DNA of 32,710 bases from Tissierellia bacterium (GCA_012728775.1 JAAYEN010000143.1:1-32710); one strand, 5' to 3'; counted from the stretch's first letter, positions 24,204 to 32,710 are shown. The notes: generated by a model not told the origin, from the sequence alone. Program-made: numbers and translations.

Positions 24204-24604
24204 TGAGTCGAAAAAAAGCCAGAGAAGGACTAGTTTCATTAATGTATCAAAGTCTTTTTGACAATGATTTTAATATCGATAAGGTTGATATATTTGTTAA
24301 TAATTTTGGTTATGAAGAAGATGAAGTTGAGTTTATAACATTGGGATATGGCATAATTGAAAAGCATCTAGACAACATAGACAGCACTATAAGTAATAGT
24401 TTAAAAAATTGGACCATTGAAAGACTATTTAAGTTGGATTTATCAATTTTAAGAGTAGCAGTTTATGAAATTTTGTATGCAGAAAATATACCTAACGAAG
24501 TTGCGATTAATGAAGCTGTTGAAATTGCTAAAAAATTTGGCACCAAGGATTCTTCAAAACTAATAAATGGAATCTTAGGCACAATAATAAGGAGTGAAAA
24601 ATAG
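24203..24604 (+). CDS. nusB: Transcription antitermination factor NusB
   Basis: 133 residues, all-helical: RKKAREGLVSLMYQSLFDND at the start and the diagnostic FKLDLSILRVAVYEILYAENIPNEVAINEAVEIAKKFG...SSKLINGILGTI. NusB with NusE binds boxA RNA to prevent termination in rRNA operons. Start overlaps the asp23 stop by one base (TAATG). The stop codon lies in the base of a terminator hairpin. Confidence 0.95.
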   Translation: MSRKKAREGLVSLMYQSLFDNDFNIDKVDIFVNNFGYEEDEVEFITLGYGIIEKHLDNIDSTISNSLKNWTIERLFKLDLSILRVAVYEILYAENIPNEVAINEAVEIAKKFGTKDSSKLINGILGTIIRSEK

Positions 24605-24631
24605 CCTGATTATCAGGCTCTTTATTTTTAT
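24603..24631 (+). terminator. Intrinsic terminator between nusB and xseA
   Basis: A 6-bp GC-rich stem AGCCTG (24603-24608) / CAGGCT (24614-24619), loop ATTAT, extendable by A-T pairs, followed by CTTTATTTTTAT. The U-tract ends directly at the xseA ATG (24632). Confidence 0.78.
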
Positions 24632-25966
24632 ATGATTAATTTAAAAGTATCTGAGTTGATGAATTACATAAAAAGTCTAACTTCAAAAGACTATGTCTTG
24701 ACGCGACTAATCGTTGAAGGTGAAATATCTAATTTGAATTTTCATTCAAATGGCACAGCTTATTTTTCTATTAAGGATGAATATTCCAGATTAGATTGTG
24801 TATTTCATAATTTTAGCCAAAAAAAAGATGTAAGAGATTTTAAAAATGGAGATCAAGTTGGCATAACTGGAAGAGTTTCTTTATATGAAGCAAACGGGAA
24901 ATTGAGTATGCTAGTTGAAGATATTGAAAAGATAGGACTAGGTAAAATTTATGAAAACTTCCTTTTATTGAAAGATGAATTAGAAAAGGATGGCTATTTT
25001 CTAGAAAAATATAAAAAACAATTGCCAATATTTCCAAGAAAAATAGGAATTATTACTTCACCTACGGGAGCAGCTATTAAAGACATAATATCTGTAATAA
25101 GTAGAAAAAATCAATATTTAAGTATATATTTATATCCTGCAGTTGTTCAAGGTGCATATGCCAAAGATTCTTTGATAGATGGGTTAGATTATTTTGAAAC
25201 TTCAGATATGGACGTCATTATTATTGGAAGAGGTGGAGGATCCTATGAGGACCTGGATTCATTTAATTCAAAGGAATTGGCTATAAAAATATTCAACTAT
25301 CCTATACCAGTAATTTCTGCCGTTGGACACGAAATTGATTTTGTAATAACAGATTTTGTAGCAGATGTTAGAGCTGCAACTCCGTCTGTAGCAGCAGAGA
25401 TAATTGCTCCAGACTTTAGTGCTTTTCTAAATACAGTTGAGTCAAGAATTGATAGGATAAAGGTCTTAACAACTAAAAATATTGAAAAAAAAGAAAATGA
25501 TTTGGCTATAATAGATAAAAGAATGAATTTATTAAGTATTGATAATTTAGTTAACAATAAACTTTTAAAATATAGAGAGAAAATCATTTATTTAAAAAGA
25601 GATTTAGAAAATAAATTAAATTTAGACAATGAAAAGTTGAATTTATTACATCATAGAATTGACTCTAGTCTACTTTTGAATAAAACAGAAAAAGTATCAT
25701 TGGAGGCAGAAAAGAACTTTAACCAAATAATTCAAAAAATTGAAAAGAAGTTAAATATTGAAGAAAATAGATTACTTAAATATAAATCTAGAATTGATAA
25801 ATTAGATATTAATACTATGATGAGTCAAGGTTATACTGTGGTAACAAATAGCTATGGAAAACTTATAAAAAGTATTAATGATGTTGAATTAAATGAATCT
25901 CTAGAAGTTGCATTTTTTGATGGTGAATTGAGTGTAAAAGTACTTAAAAAGGAAGGAATAAAATGA
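24632..25966 (+). CDS. xseA: Exodeoxyribonuclease VII large subunit
   Basis: 444 residues. N-terminal OB fold (LKVSELMNYIKSL...VEGEISNL...GTAYFSIKD), catalytic domain (GIITSPTGAAIKDI; GRGGGSYEDL; AVGHEIDF; RAATPSVAAE) and a long coiled-coil region (about 275-400) that binds several XseB copies. Degrades single-stranded DNA from both ends. The ATG directly follows the terminator T-tract and has no Shine-Dalgarno sequence; the conserved N-terminus excludes a later start. The C-terminus overlaps xseB by ATGA. Confidence 0.96.
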   Translation: MINLKVSELMNYIKSLTSKDYVLTRLIVEGEISNLNFHSNGTAYFSIKDEYSRLDCVFHNFSQKKDVRDFKNGDQVGITGRVSLYEANGKLSMLVEDIEKIGLGKIYENFLLLKDELEKDGYFLEKYKKQLPIFPRKIGIITSPTGAAIKDIISVISRKNQYLSIYLYPAVVQGAYAKDSLIDGLDYFETSDMDVIIIGRGGGSYEDLDSFNSKELAIKIFNYPIPVISAVGHEIDFVITDFVADVRAATPSVAAEIIAPDFSAFLNTVESRIDRIKVLTTKNIEKKENDLAIIDKRMNLLSIDNLVNNKLLKYREKIIYLKRDLENKLNLDNEKLNLLHHRIDSSLLLNKTEKVSLEAEKNFNQIIQKIEKKLNIEENRLLKYKSRIDKLDINTMMSQGYTVVTNSYGKLIKSINDVELNESLEVAFFDGELSVKVLKKEGIK

Positions 25967-26181
25967 ACTACGAAGAAACACTAAAAGAATTAGAAGCAAT
26001 ATTAACAGACATGGAGTCATCAGATATTAATCTAGATGAAATGATGACAAAATATAAAAGGGCTTTGACTTTATATAAAGAACTAGAAAAGTATTTAAAT
26101 GAATACAAAAGAGAAATAAAATTGATAACTGATGAAGGAATGGAAGATTTTGAAACAAATGAAAATGACGAAATCAATTGA
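25963..26181 (+). CDS. xseB: Exodeoxyribonuclease VII small subunit
   Basis: 72 residues, two helices with the family pattern YEETLKELEAILTDMES...LDEMMTKYKRALTLYKELEKYL, plus an acidic tail. Forms the multi-subunit partner of XseA. ATGA overlap with xseA and AAGGAAGGA upstream ensure coupled synthesis. Confidence 0.95.
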   Translation: MNYEETLKELEAILTDMESSDINLDEMMTKYKRALTLYKELEKYLNEYKREIKLITDEGMEDFETNENDEIN

Positions 26182-27007
26182 CAAAGACCTTAATCAAATA
26201 TATTTAGAAATAAAATCTATTTATAATGATATTGAAAAAAACAAAGGCGTAGAGTCGCTTTATAATGGAGTAAATTATCACTTCTCATCGAGAGGTAAAA
26301 TGCTTAGACCAGCATTTATGCTATCGGTAAACGATGATCTTGGTGGAAAATTTGAAACGATTAAAAATTTCGCAATTGCTATTGAGTTAATTCACAATTA
26401 TTCTCTAATTCATGATGATTTACCCGCTATGGATGATGATGACTACAGAAGAGGTCAACTTACTATTCACAAAAAATATGATGAAGCCACAGCAATATTA
26501 CTAGGAGATTTTTTATTAACAAAAGCGTTTGAATGCGCATCTAATATCGATGATGACAGTGAAGATTATCTATCAAGACTTAAGTGTATAAATATTTTGG
26601 CTAAAAACTCTAATGATTTTGGGATGATTGGTGGCCAAATATTAGACATAAGTTCAGAAGTTTTAGATTCTCCAGAGATGGTAATTAAGATGTACGAGTA
26701 TAAGACATCAGCTTTATTTCAATCTTCTTTTATTATACCAGGTATAATAAATAATAGATCGGATTTTGAAATAGATATATTAAGGAATATCGGAAAAAAT
26801 TTTGGAACACTATTTCAAATAATGGACGATATTTCTGACAAGCTTGAAGACGAAAAGATTGGAAAAATAACACTATTTAAATTTTATAATGAAGAAGAGA
26901 TGAGTACATTAGTTGATAAATTGAAATGTTCATTATTATCTGATTTAGAAACTCTAAAATTGCATAAAACAAAGGATTTGATGATAAAATTATATGAAAA
27001 AAAATAG
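26159..27007 (+). CDS. ispA: Polyprenyl synthetase (farnesyl diphosphate synthase type)
   Basis: About 282 residues. First Asp-rich motif D86-D87-LPAM-D92 with the two-residue spacer of IspA-type enzymes (HDDLPAMDDDDYRRG) and second motif D223-D-I-S-D227; GKMLRPAFML, GDFLLTKAFE and IGGQILDI are also present. Condenses IPP with DMAPP/GPP to farnesyl diphosphate. Start is uncertain: ATG 26159, 26165 or 26132, none with a good ribosome binding site, all overlapping xseB. dxs, often next in other Firmicutes, is absent. Confidence 0.93.
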   Translation: MKMTKSIDKDLNQIYLEIKSIYNDIEKNKGVESLYNGVNYHFSSRGKMLRPAFMLSVNDDLGGKFETIKNFAIAIELIHNYSLIHDDLPAMDDDDYRRGQLTIHKKYDEATAILLGDFLLTKAFECASNIDDDSEDYLSRLKCINILAKNSNDFGMIGGQILDISSEVLDSPEMVIKMYEYKTSALFQSSFIIPGIINNRSDFEIDILRNIGKNFGTLFQIMDDISDKLEDEKIGKITLFKFYNEEEMSTLVDKLKCSLLSDLETLKLHKTKDLMIKLYEKK

Positions 27008-27791
27008 AGCTGATATTTTAGTTTTTAATCAAAACATAGCAAATTCAAGAGAAAAAGCCAAAAGGCTAATTATGGCAGGGAAAATGTATGTTGGGGAACA
27101 AAAAGTTTTAAAACCTGGCGATATGTTTGAAGAAGGTACGATATTTACTCTCCGAGGAGAAGAAGAGAAATTTGTATCAAGAGGTGGATATAAATTAGAA
27201 AAAGCTCTTGAAGAATTTGATATAAATCTAAAAGGTAAAATTTGCGGAGATTTTGGAGCATCTACTGGCGGATTTACTGATTGTATGCTTCAAAACGGTG
27301 CAAGCAAAGTATATGCTATAGATGTAGGTTATGGTCAATTAGACTGGAAAATAAGAAGTAATCCCAATGTGGTAACTATAGAAAGAACCAATATAAGACA
27401 TCTAGACAATAAATTGATTGATGAAAAATTAGATTTTATCTCTATTGATGTCTCATTTATATCTTTGACTCTAATTTTACCAAAAGCTTTTGAAATCCTA
27501 GATGATAATGGCTCAATCGTAGGACTAATAAAACCACAATTCGAAGCAAGTAAATCAGAAGTTGGCAAAAAAGGTATTGTTAGAGATGACAAAGTAAAAA
27601 TTAATGCAATAAATAAAATATTTGAATTTGTAGTTTCTGCTAATTATACAATAAAAAATCTCACATTCTCTCCAATAACAGGAGCTGGAGGAAATATTGA
27701 GTTTTTAATAGAAATTTCTAAAAATGGTGCATCAATACAAAAAGAAATGGTAGAAGAAGTAGTAAGATCAAGTAATCATTTGGTAAGGTGA
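26994..27791 (+). CDS. tlyA: TlyA family rRNA methyltransferase / hemolysin-like
   Basis: 265 residues: an N-terminal S4 RNA-binding domain (ADILVFNQNIANSREKAKRLIMAGKMYV) and an FtsJ-type methyltransferase domain with SAM motif DFGASTGGFTDCML, VYAIDVGYGQLDW, and catalytic-region residues DVSFISL and LIKPQFE. TlyA 2'-O-methylates 16S and/or 23S rRNA. Overlaps ispA by 14 bases. Confidence 0.94.
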   Translation: MKKNRADILVFNQNIANSREKAKRLIMAGKMYVGEQKVLKPGDMFEEGTIFTLRGEEEKFVSRGGYKLEKALEEFDINLKGKICGDFGASTGGFTDCMLQNGASKVYAIDVGYGQLDWKIRSNPNVVTIERTNIRHLDNKLIDEKLDFISIDVSFISLTLILPKAFEILDDNGSIVGLIKPQFEASKSEVGKKGIVRDDKVKINAINKIFEFVVSANYTIKNLTFSPITGAGGNIEFLIEISKNGASIQKEMVEEVVRSSNHLVR

Positions 27792-27794
27792 ATT

Positions 27795-29474
27795 ATGTTC
27801 AAAGAAGTTACAATTAAGAATTTTGCTCTAATAGATGATTTAAATTTAAAATTATATAGCGGATTGAATATAATAATGGGAGAAACAGGATCTGGAAAAT
27901 CAAATCTAATAGATTCTATTTCTGTGTTAATGGGAAACAGAGCTCATAAGGATAAAATTAGAATTGGAAAAGAGAGTGCCTTTATTTCTGGTGCGTTTGA
28001 TATTGAAGATAATATATCTTTGATTCAATATTTAAAAGATAATAATTATTACGATGAGGACGGTGGATTAGTTTTATCTAGAGAAATATCGATGAAATCT
28101 AGTACAGTTTCTAAAGTTAATAATATTCCAGTTCCTTCTTCAGTTCTTAAAGATATATCTAAATATTTAATTGATATTTACGGCCAATTTGAAAATATTA
28201 CAATACTTTCTAAAGCGGAGCAAAGAAATTTTATAGACTCATTGGGTTCTAAAGAACATAAGGTGAAATTATTAGAATATGAAAGTTTATATAATGAGTA
28301 CACAGATAAAATTAGCACTTTAAATCAATACAAAAAGACACCAGAAGAAGTAAGTAGGAATTTAGAGTTTTTAATGTATCAGATTGAAGATATAGAATCT
28401 TCAAAAGTATTGGAAATTAATGAAGATGAACTAGATCGAAGACTAGAAATAATTGAAAATCAACAACATTTAAGAGATAGTGTAATAAAAATCATGTCTA
28501 TTTTAGGCGAAGATGAACAAGATATTATGTCTGGACTTGGAAGAATAAACAAATACTCTGAGGATATATGTAGGTTTGATTCAACATTTATTGAAATTTC
28601 TAATAGAATTTCACAAATATTTATTGAAGCTGAGGATATAAAAAGAGAAATAGGATATTATTTCGATACTTTGAATTTTGATGATGAAGAATATGTCTTA
28701 TTAGATGGACAGAGAAGTACTCTATTTGAAGCAAAAAGGAAATACGGAAACTCCATAGGAGAAATAAATGAATTTTATGAAAATGCTATAAAGCAAGTTG
28801 ATAATATTAAAAATTATGAAAAAAATCTCAAATATAAAGAAGATGAAATAGAAAGAATTAAATTAGAATTATTCAGCATCGCAGAATTAATTAGTGACAA
28901 TAGAAAAAAAATTACAATAAATTTCGAAAATAATTTAAAAATACAATTAAAAGAACTTGACATGGAAGATACAAGTTTTAAAGTTTATTTCAAGGATACA
29001 GATATTAACATAAAGGGAAAAGACGAGATTTCTTTTATGATAAGCTTTAACAAAAATGAGCCATTAAAAGAATTTTCTTCTGTGGCATCTGGTGGAGAAA
29101 TCAGTAGATTCATGTTAGCTATAAAATCTATAGAGGCTGAGGTAGAGAAGACACCAACAATAATTTTCGATGAAATAGATACGGGTATAAGTGGTAATGC
29201 AGGGAATGTGGTAGGAACTAAATTAAAAACCTTATCTAACAATCATCAATTAATTTGTATATCCCACTTGCCACAAATTATTGCAAAAGGTGACAAGCAG
29301 TTTTTAGTTTATAAAGAAAACTTGCAAGGCAAGATTTTTTCAAACGTAAAAGAATTATTATATGATGAGAGAATTAAAGAGCTGGCTCGAATTATTGAAG
29401 GTGATAAATATAGTGATCACACTTACAATACTGCAAAAAATATGATAGATGATAATTTAAGAGGTGAAAAATGA
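27795..29474 (+). CDS. recN: DNA repair protein RecN
   Basis: 559 residues, SMC-like: Walker A GETGSGKS (29-36), central coiled coils, ABC signature SGGEISRFMLAIKS, Walker B TIIFDEIDTGISG and the D-loop/H-loop region (ICISHLPQIIAKGDKQFLV). Acts early at double-strand breaks, bringing ends together. Four bases from tlyA; nadK and argR, common between these genes in relatives, are not present. Confidence 0.96.
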   Translation: MFKEVTIKNFALIDDLNLKLYSGLNIIMGETGSGKSNLIDSISVLMGNRAHKDKIRIGKESAFISGAFDIEDNISLIQYLKDNNYYDEDGGLVLSREISMKSSTVSKVNNIPVPSSVLKDISKYLIDIYGQFENITILSKAEQRNFIDSLGSKEHKVKLLEYESLYNEYTDKISTLNQYKKTPEEVSRNLEFLMYQIEDIESSKVLEINEDELDRRLEIIENQQHLRDSVIKIMSILGEDEQDIMSGLGRINKYSEDICRFDSTFIEISNRISQIFIEAEDIKREIGYYFDTLNFDDEEYVLLDGQRSTLFEAKRKYGNSIGEINEFYENAIKQVDNIKNYEKNLKYKEDEIERIKLELFSIAELISDNRKKITINFENNLKIQLKELDMEDTSFKVYFKDTDINIKGKDEISFMISFNKNEPLKEFSSVASGGEISRFMLAIKSIEAEVEKTPTIIFDEIDTGISGNAGNVVGTKLKTLSNNHQLICISHLPQIIAKGDKQFLVYKENLQGKIFSNVKELLYDERIKELARIIEGDKYSDHTYNTAKNMIDDNLRGEK

Positions 29475-30013
29475 TTCAAGAAGAAGTAACTATAAAATCC
29501 GAAAAAATATATGAAGGCAAAATTCTAAATCTAAAAGTAGATACAGTAGAGTTGCCAGATAAAAAATATACAAAAAGAGAAATTGTTGAACATAGTGGCG
29601 GAGTTGGAGTCGTAGCTATTACAAAAAAAGATAATATTATTTTAGTTAATCAATACCGACAAGCTATTTCAAAAGAAATACTAGAAATACCTGCTGGTAA
29701 ATTAGAAATTGGTGAAGAACCTCGGTCAACAGCATTAAGAGAACTACAAGAGGAGACTGGATATTCAGCCCAAAAATTAAGATATATAACTGAATTTTAT
29801 CCTACTCCAGGATATTGCACTGAGAAAATACACTTGTTTGTAGCAGATGATTTAGTACTTGGAGAACAGAATTTAGACGAGCATGAATATGTAGAGGTTG
29901 TAGAAATTCCATTTGATGAAGCCTATGAAAAGGTATTAAATGGTGATATTGTAGATGCGAAAACAATTATTGCAATATTATTAATAAAAAATGAAAGAAG
30001 TAAGAATGAATAA
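29471..30013 (+). CDS. Nudix hydrolase, ADP-ribose pyrophosphatase type
   Basis: 180 residues. The Nudix box G76x5E82x7R90E91LQE94E95xG97 is complete, followed by a Pro-containing FYPTPGYCTEKIHLFVAD segment characteristic of ADP-ribose pyrophosphatases (NudF). Also present: KREIVEHSGGVGVVA and NQYRQAISKEILEIPAGKLE. Hydrolyses ADP-ribose to AMP and ribose-5-phosphate. ATGA overlap with recN. Confidence 0.94.
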   Translation: MIQEEVTIKSEKIYEGKILNLKVDTVELPDKKYTKREIVEHSGGVGVVAITKKDNIILVNQYRQAISKEILEIPAGKLEIGEEPRSTALRELQEETGYSAQKLRYITEFYPTPGYCTEKIHLFVADDLVLGEQNLDEHEYVEVVEIPFDEAYEKVLNGDIVDAKTIIAILLIKNERSKNE

Positions 30014-30599
30014 AAATCCCATTGAAACAGCAATATATGTCATATCATTTATAATTGCCGTAGTATTCCATGAATATGCACATGGATATGCAGCATATAA
30101 ATTAGGTGACCCCACTGCAAAACACGCTGGTAGATTAACATTAAATCCACTGGCACATGTTGACCCTGTTGGGTTATTAGCAATGCTAATTTTTAGAATT
30201 GGATGGGCTAAAGGTGTACCAATTAATCCCTTGTATTTCAAGAAAAGAAAAAGGGACACAATTATCGTGTCAATCGCTGGAATAGTAACTAATTTTTTAA
30301 TAGCGATAATAGCATCAATTTTATTTAGATTGACAATTATCCCAAATAGCTATTTTTATCAATTTTTATTTATTTTAGCGTATGTAAATATTATGTTAGG
30401 AGTATTTAATTTATTGCCTTTTCCGCCTTTAGACGGATCTAAAATACTTTTTTCTTTGCTTCCTAATAAAATTGAATACTTTTTTACAAAAAACGAAAGA
30501 TATTTTTATTTAATTTTAATGATATTGATTTTCACAAATAGAATCAGTAGTATCATTTGGCCAATTGTAACTAAAATTGTAGAGGTATTGTTTTTCTGA
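30006..30599 (+). CDS. M50/S2P-family intramembrane metalloprotease
   Basis: 197 residues, about five membrane helices. Zinc motif H22-E23-YA-H26 in the first helix, NPLAHVDPVG after it and the third zinc ligand in NLLPFPPLDGSKI. This is the short SpoIVFB-like 'site-2 protease family' found before scpA in many Firmicutes; substrate unknown. ATG 30006 gives an 8-base overlap ATGAATAA with the Nudix gene; ATG 29991 is an alternative. Confidence 0.93.
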   Translation: MNKNPIETAIYVISFIIAVVFHEYAHGYAAYKLGDPTAKHAGRLTLNPLAHVDPVGLLAMLIFRIGWAKGVPINPLYFKKRKRDTIIVSIAGIVTNFLIAIIASILFRLTIIPNSYFYQFLFILAYVNIMLGVFNLLPFPPLDGSKILFSLLPNKIEYFFTKNERYFYLILMILIFTNRISSIIWPIVTKIVEVLFF

Positions 30600-30601
30600 T
30601 T

Positions 30602-31333
30602 ATGGAAAGTGTTATTAATGTTTCAATTAAAAATATATATGATGGTCCAATGGACCTCTTACTCAGTTTAATTAAGAAAGAGAAGATTGACATATATGAC
30701 ATTCCAATATCTAATCTAACCGACAAATTTCTAGCAACCATGGGAGAAATTAGTTATAAAAACTTGGAATCATTTCTTGAATTCTCAGATATGGCTGCTA
30801 CCTTACTTCAAATAAAAAGTAAACTTCTTTTACCTATTTTTGAAGATGAGTCTGAAGAAGAAGATCCTAGAGAAAGTCTTGTCAATAGGATAATTGAGTA
30901 TAATTATTTTAAAAATCTTTCAGAAATTTTATTGGGGTATTATGACATTGGGTCTATCAAACTTGAAAAAAAACCTGAAGATTTAACAATTCTTGCTATG
31001 TCTGAACAAATTGATTATAAAGAAATGGACATTTCAAAACTTGCGAAGTCATTTTTAAATTTAATAAAAGAAAATACCATAGATAATATAGTATACGATT
31101 TCGACATTGAAGACGAGCTAATAACCGTTGAAGAAGGTATAGCATTTTTAAAAGAAAAACTAATTTCTTTTAAAACAATAAATTTTGAATCACTATTCTC
31201 AGAAAATACAACAAAATTGGAAGTAGTTACGTATTTTTTAGCCATACTAGAATTGACTAAAATAGGGAAAATTGTTTTAAAACAAAATGTAGAAGAGGGC
31301 ATAATAATAGCAAAAACAGATGAAAAAAATTAA
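30602..31333 (+). CDS. scpA: Segregation and condensation protein A
   Basis: 243 residues: N-terminal YDGPMDLLLSLIKKEKIDIYDIPI, the helical Smc-binding region (LEFSDMAATLLQIKSKLLLP) and a C-terminal winged helix. The kleisin subunit of the bacterial SMC condensin complex, with ScpB. The ribosome binding site is poor; the start lies two bases after the previous stop, so coupling is likely. Confidence 0.95.
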   Translation: MESVINVSIKNIYDGPMDLLLSLIKKEKIDIYDIPISNLTDKFLATMGEISYKNLESFLEFSDMAATLLQIKSKLLLPIFEDESEEEDPRESLVNRIIEYNYFKNLSEILLGYYDIGSIKLEKKPEDLTILAMSEQIDYKEMDISKLAKSFLNLIKENTIDNIVYDFDIEDELITVEEGIAFLKEKLISFKTINFESLFSENTTKLEVVTYFLAILELTKIGKIVLKQNVEEGIIIAKTDEKN

Positions 31334-31838
31334 AAATATTATTGAAGCAATACTTTTTGTGTCAGGAGAACCCATAAAGGTGAAGAAGTTAGCTGATAGC
31401 TTTAACATTGGAGAAAATGAAATGTTAGGAATTCTATCAGAACTATATGAGGAAAAATATGGAGCAGATCAAGGAATACAATTACAAATAAATGATGGCG
31501 AAGTGATTTTAACAACCAATCATGAGTTTTACGATTCTATATCTATTTTTTTTAATTATGATAAAACAAAGAATTTATCTAATGCTGCATTAGAGGTTTT
31601 ATCAATAGTTGCTTATAAACAGCCAGTAACTAAAAGTGAAATAGACAATATACGAGGTGTTAAATCCGACTATATAATATCAAAACTAATTAATGATGAA
31701 TTTGTTTTTATTTCTGATAAACTTGACGCGCCAGGTTTACCTAATTTATATAGTACAACTAGTAAATTTTTAAGAAAGTTTAATTTGAATAGCTTAGAGG
31801 AATTACCGCAAATTGAAAGAGAAGAGGTAGAAATTTGA
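31320..31838 (+). CDS. scpB: Segregation and condensation protein B
   Basis: 172 residues: IIEAILFVSGEPIKVKKLA and the second winged helix NAALEVLSIVAYKQPVTKSEIDNIRGV are diagnostic. Binds ScpA in the SMC complex. Overlaps scpA by 14 bases. Confidence 0.95.
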   Translation: MKKIKNIIEAILFVSGEPIKVKKLADSFNIGENEMLGILSELYEEKYGADQGIQLQINDGEVILTTNHEFYDSISIFFNYDKTKNLSNAALEVLSIVAYKQPVTKSEIDNIRGVKSDYIISKLINDEFVFISDKLDAPGLPNLYSTTSKFLRKFNLNSLEELPQIEREEVEI

Positions 31839-32551
31839 GATTACAAAAGTTTTTGGCACATTCAGGAATAGCCTCACGGAGAAAATCTGAAGAAATAATT
31901 GCATTAGGTAGAGTTAAGGTTAATAATTCAGTAATTATTGACCCTGCTTTTGATGTCGATAGAAAGGATAAAGTTGAAGTAGACGGCAAAGTTATTCGGA
32001 ATAAATCCCAATTTGAATACTATATTTTGAATAAGCCAATAGGAGTAGTATCCACGGCGAGGGACGAAAAGGACAGAGTAAATGTTACAGATATAATTGA
32101 AACAAAAAATAGAATTTATCCTGTAGGTAGACTAGATATAGACACCACGGGTTTAATTGTACTTACAAATGATGGAGAATTGACTAATATTATGACACAT
32201 CCCAAATATGAGATAAACAAAACTTATATTGCAACAGTAACTGGTCGACCCAATAAAAAATCATTAGACTTACTTAGAAGTGGAATGACAATTGACGGAT
32301 ATAGAACAAAGGGAGCAAAAGTTAAAATTATAAAAAATTACGAAACTCATTCTGTTATTGAAGTAACCATTGACGAAGGTAGAAATAGACAAATAAAAAA
32401 AATGTTTGAAGAAATTAATCATCCTGTTAAAGCTTTGAAAAGAATAAGTATTGGAGAGTTAGAAATAGGCGGTTTAAGACCGGGGGATTACCGAGAATTC
32501 AACGAAGAAGAGTTACAGTATGTGGAGAAATTAAAACGTGTCAATAGGTAG
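31835..32551 (+). CDS. rluB: Pseudouridine synthase RluB (RsuA family)
   Basis: 238 residues: S4 domain (MRLQKFLAHSGIASRRKSEE), linker, and catalytic domain with Asp101 in GRLDIDTTGLIVLTNDG; KVTI-type C-terminal motifs IDEGRNRQIKKMFEEI and VKALKRISIGEL. Most likely makes pseudouridine in 23S rRNA (position 2605 in E. coli numbering). TTG start at 31835, with GAGGT six bases upstream, overlapping the scpB stop as TTGA. Confidence 0.95.
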   Translation: MRLQKFLAHSGIASRRKSEEIIALGRVKVNNSVIIDPAFDVDRKDKVEVDGKVIRNKSQFEYYILNKPIGVVSTARDEKDRVNVTDIIETKNRIYPVGRLDIDTTGLIVLTNDGELTNIMTHPKYEINKTYIATVTGRPNKKSLDLLRSGMTIDGYRTKGAKVKIIKNYETHSVIEVTIDEGRNRQIKKMFEEINHPVKALKRISIGELEIGGLRPGDYREFNEEELQYVEKLKRVNR

Positions 32552-32710
32552 ATTTTCCAACGTCCATTCAATTGTGGATAATATTATTGAACAAGTAGTT
32601 AATAAAAAATGGATTTGTATAGATGCTACAGTTGGAAATGGAAATGACGCATTAAAAATAATTAAGAAATTGTCTTTAGAGGGAAAATTTTATGGATTTG
32701 ATATTCAAAA
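32538..32710 (+). CDS. mnmM: Class I SAM methyltransferase, MnmM/YtqB-like (5' part)
   Basis: The first 57 codons only; the gene runs off the window. GTG start at 32538 overlaps rluB by 14 bases, GGAG about 10 bases upstream. The text SNVHSIVDNIIEQVV, CIDATVGNGNDALKI and YGFDIQ matches the PF06962 family (B. subtilis YtqB/MnmM, which methylates the wobble nm5U of tRNA). The SAM-binding glycine motif is intact. Identity is inferred from the N-terminus alone. Confidence 0.8.
   Translation, partial: MSIGRFSNVHSIVDNIIEQVVNKKWICIDATVGNGNDALKIIKKLSLEGKFYGFDIQ

Noticed and set aside
24538..24566. TTGGCA-18-TAATAA as a promoter for xseA inside nusB
   Set aside because: The -10 matches the consensus poorly (3 of 6) and lies in conserved nusB codons; not enough to call.

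Overview
The window is a dense, AT-rich, one-strand stretch of a low-GC anaerobic Firmicute. The gene set and order (rnfB, NusG-domain/Gx pair, maf-radC-mreCD-PBP2, a TIGR03960/TIGR03936-rng trio, the CD1247-type gene after efp, asp23-nusB-xseAB-ispA-tlyA-recN, scpAB-rluB) are clostridial. The absence of mreB, the Min genes and rodA from their usual places suggests, by inference only, a coccoid member of the Tissierellia (Peptoniphilaceae-like). All recognised genes are on the + strand.

Region 1 (1-495) is the 3' end of rnfB (Rnf electron-transport complex), closed by a clear intrinsic terminator. Region 2 (531-19598) begins at an extended -10 promoter whose predicted start point falls on the first ATG, so the first message looks leaderless. 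From there 20 genes run with no gap longer than 14 bp: NusG-domain II protein, Gx transporter, maf, radC, mreC, mreD, an oversized PBP2 (TTG start), a radical-SAM protein, its DUF2344 partner, a short RNase G, and then a complete type IV pilus (T4P) assembly set.

Region 3 (11100-19598), the T4P locus, is the most distinctive part. It encodes an assembly ATPase (PilB), platform (PilC), a major pilin with a strong ribosome binding site, a short prepilin peptidase without the usual cysteine domain, very divergent PilM/PilN/PilO-like proteins (PilO carries a long acidic linker and an extra C-terminal beta-rich domain), and four minor pilins in GspH-I-J-K order. The last of these lacks Glu5, as GspK does. 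No PilT-type retraction ATPase is present. The locus occupies the place after rng where rplU-rpmA-obgE are usually found.

Region 4 (19616-23779) has its own promoter and holds efp, an acidic CD1247-type protein, radA, a membrane PIN/TRAM protein and a small transaldolase, ending in a probable terminator. Region 5 (23783-32710) starts with another extended -10 promoter and carries asp23, nusB, xseA, xseB, ispA, tlyA, recN, a Nudix ADP-ribose pyrophosphatase, an M50 membrane protease, scpA, scpB, rluB and the start of an mnmM-like methyltransferase. A terminator hairpin sits between nusB and xseA, and xseA has no Shine-Dalgarno sequence. folD, dxs, nadK and argR, common in this neighbourhood in relatives, are absent here.

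There are no rRNA or tRNA genes, insertion sequences, CRISPR arrays or gene-free stretches above 300 bases.
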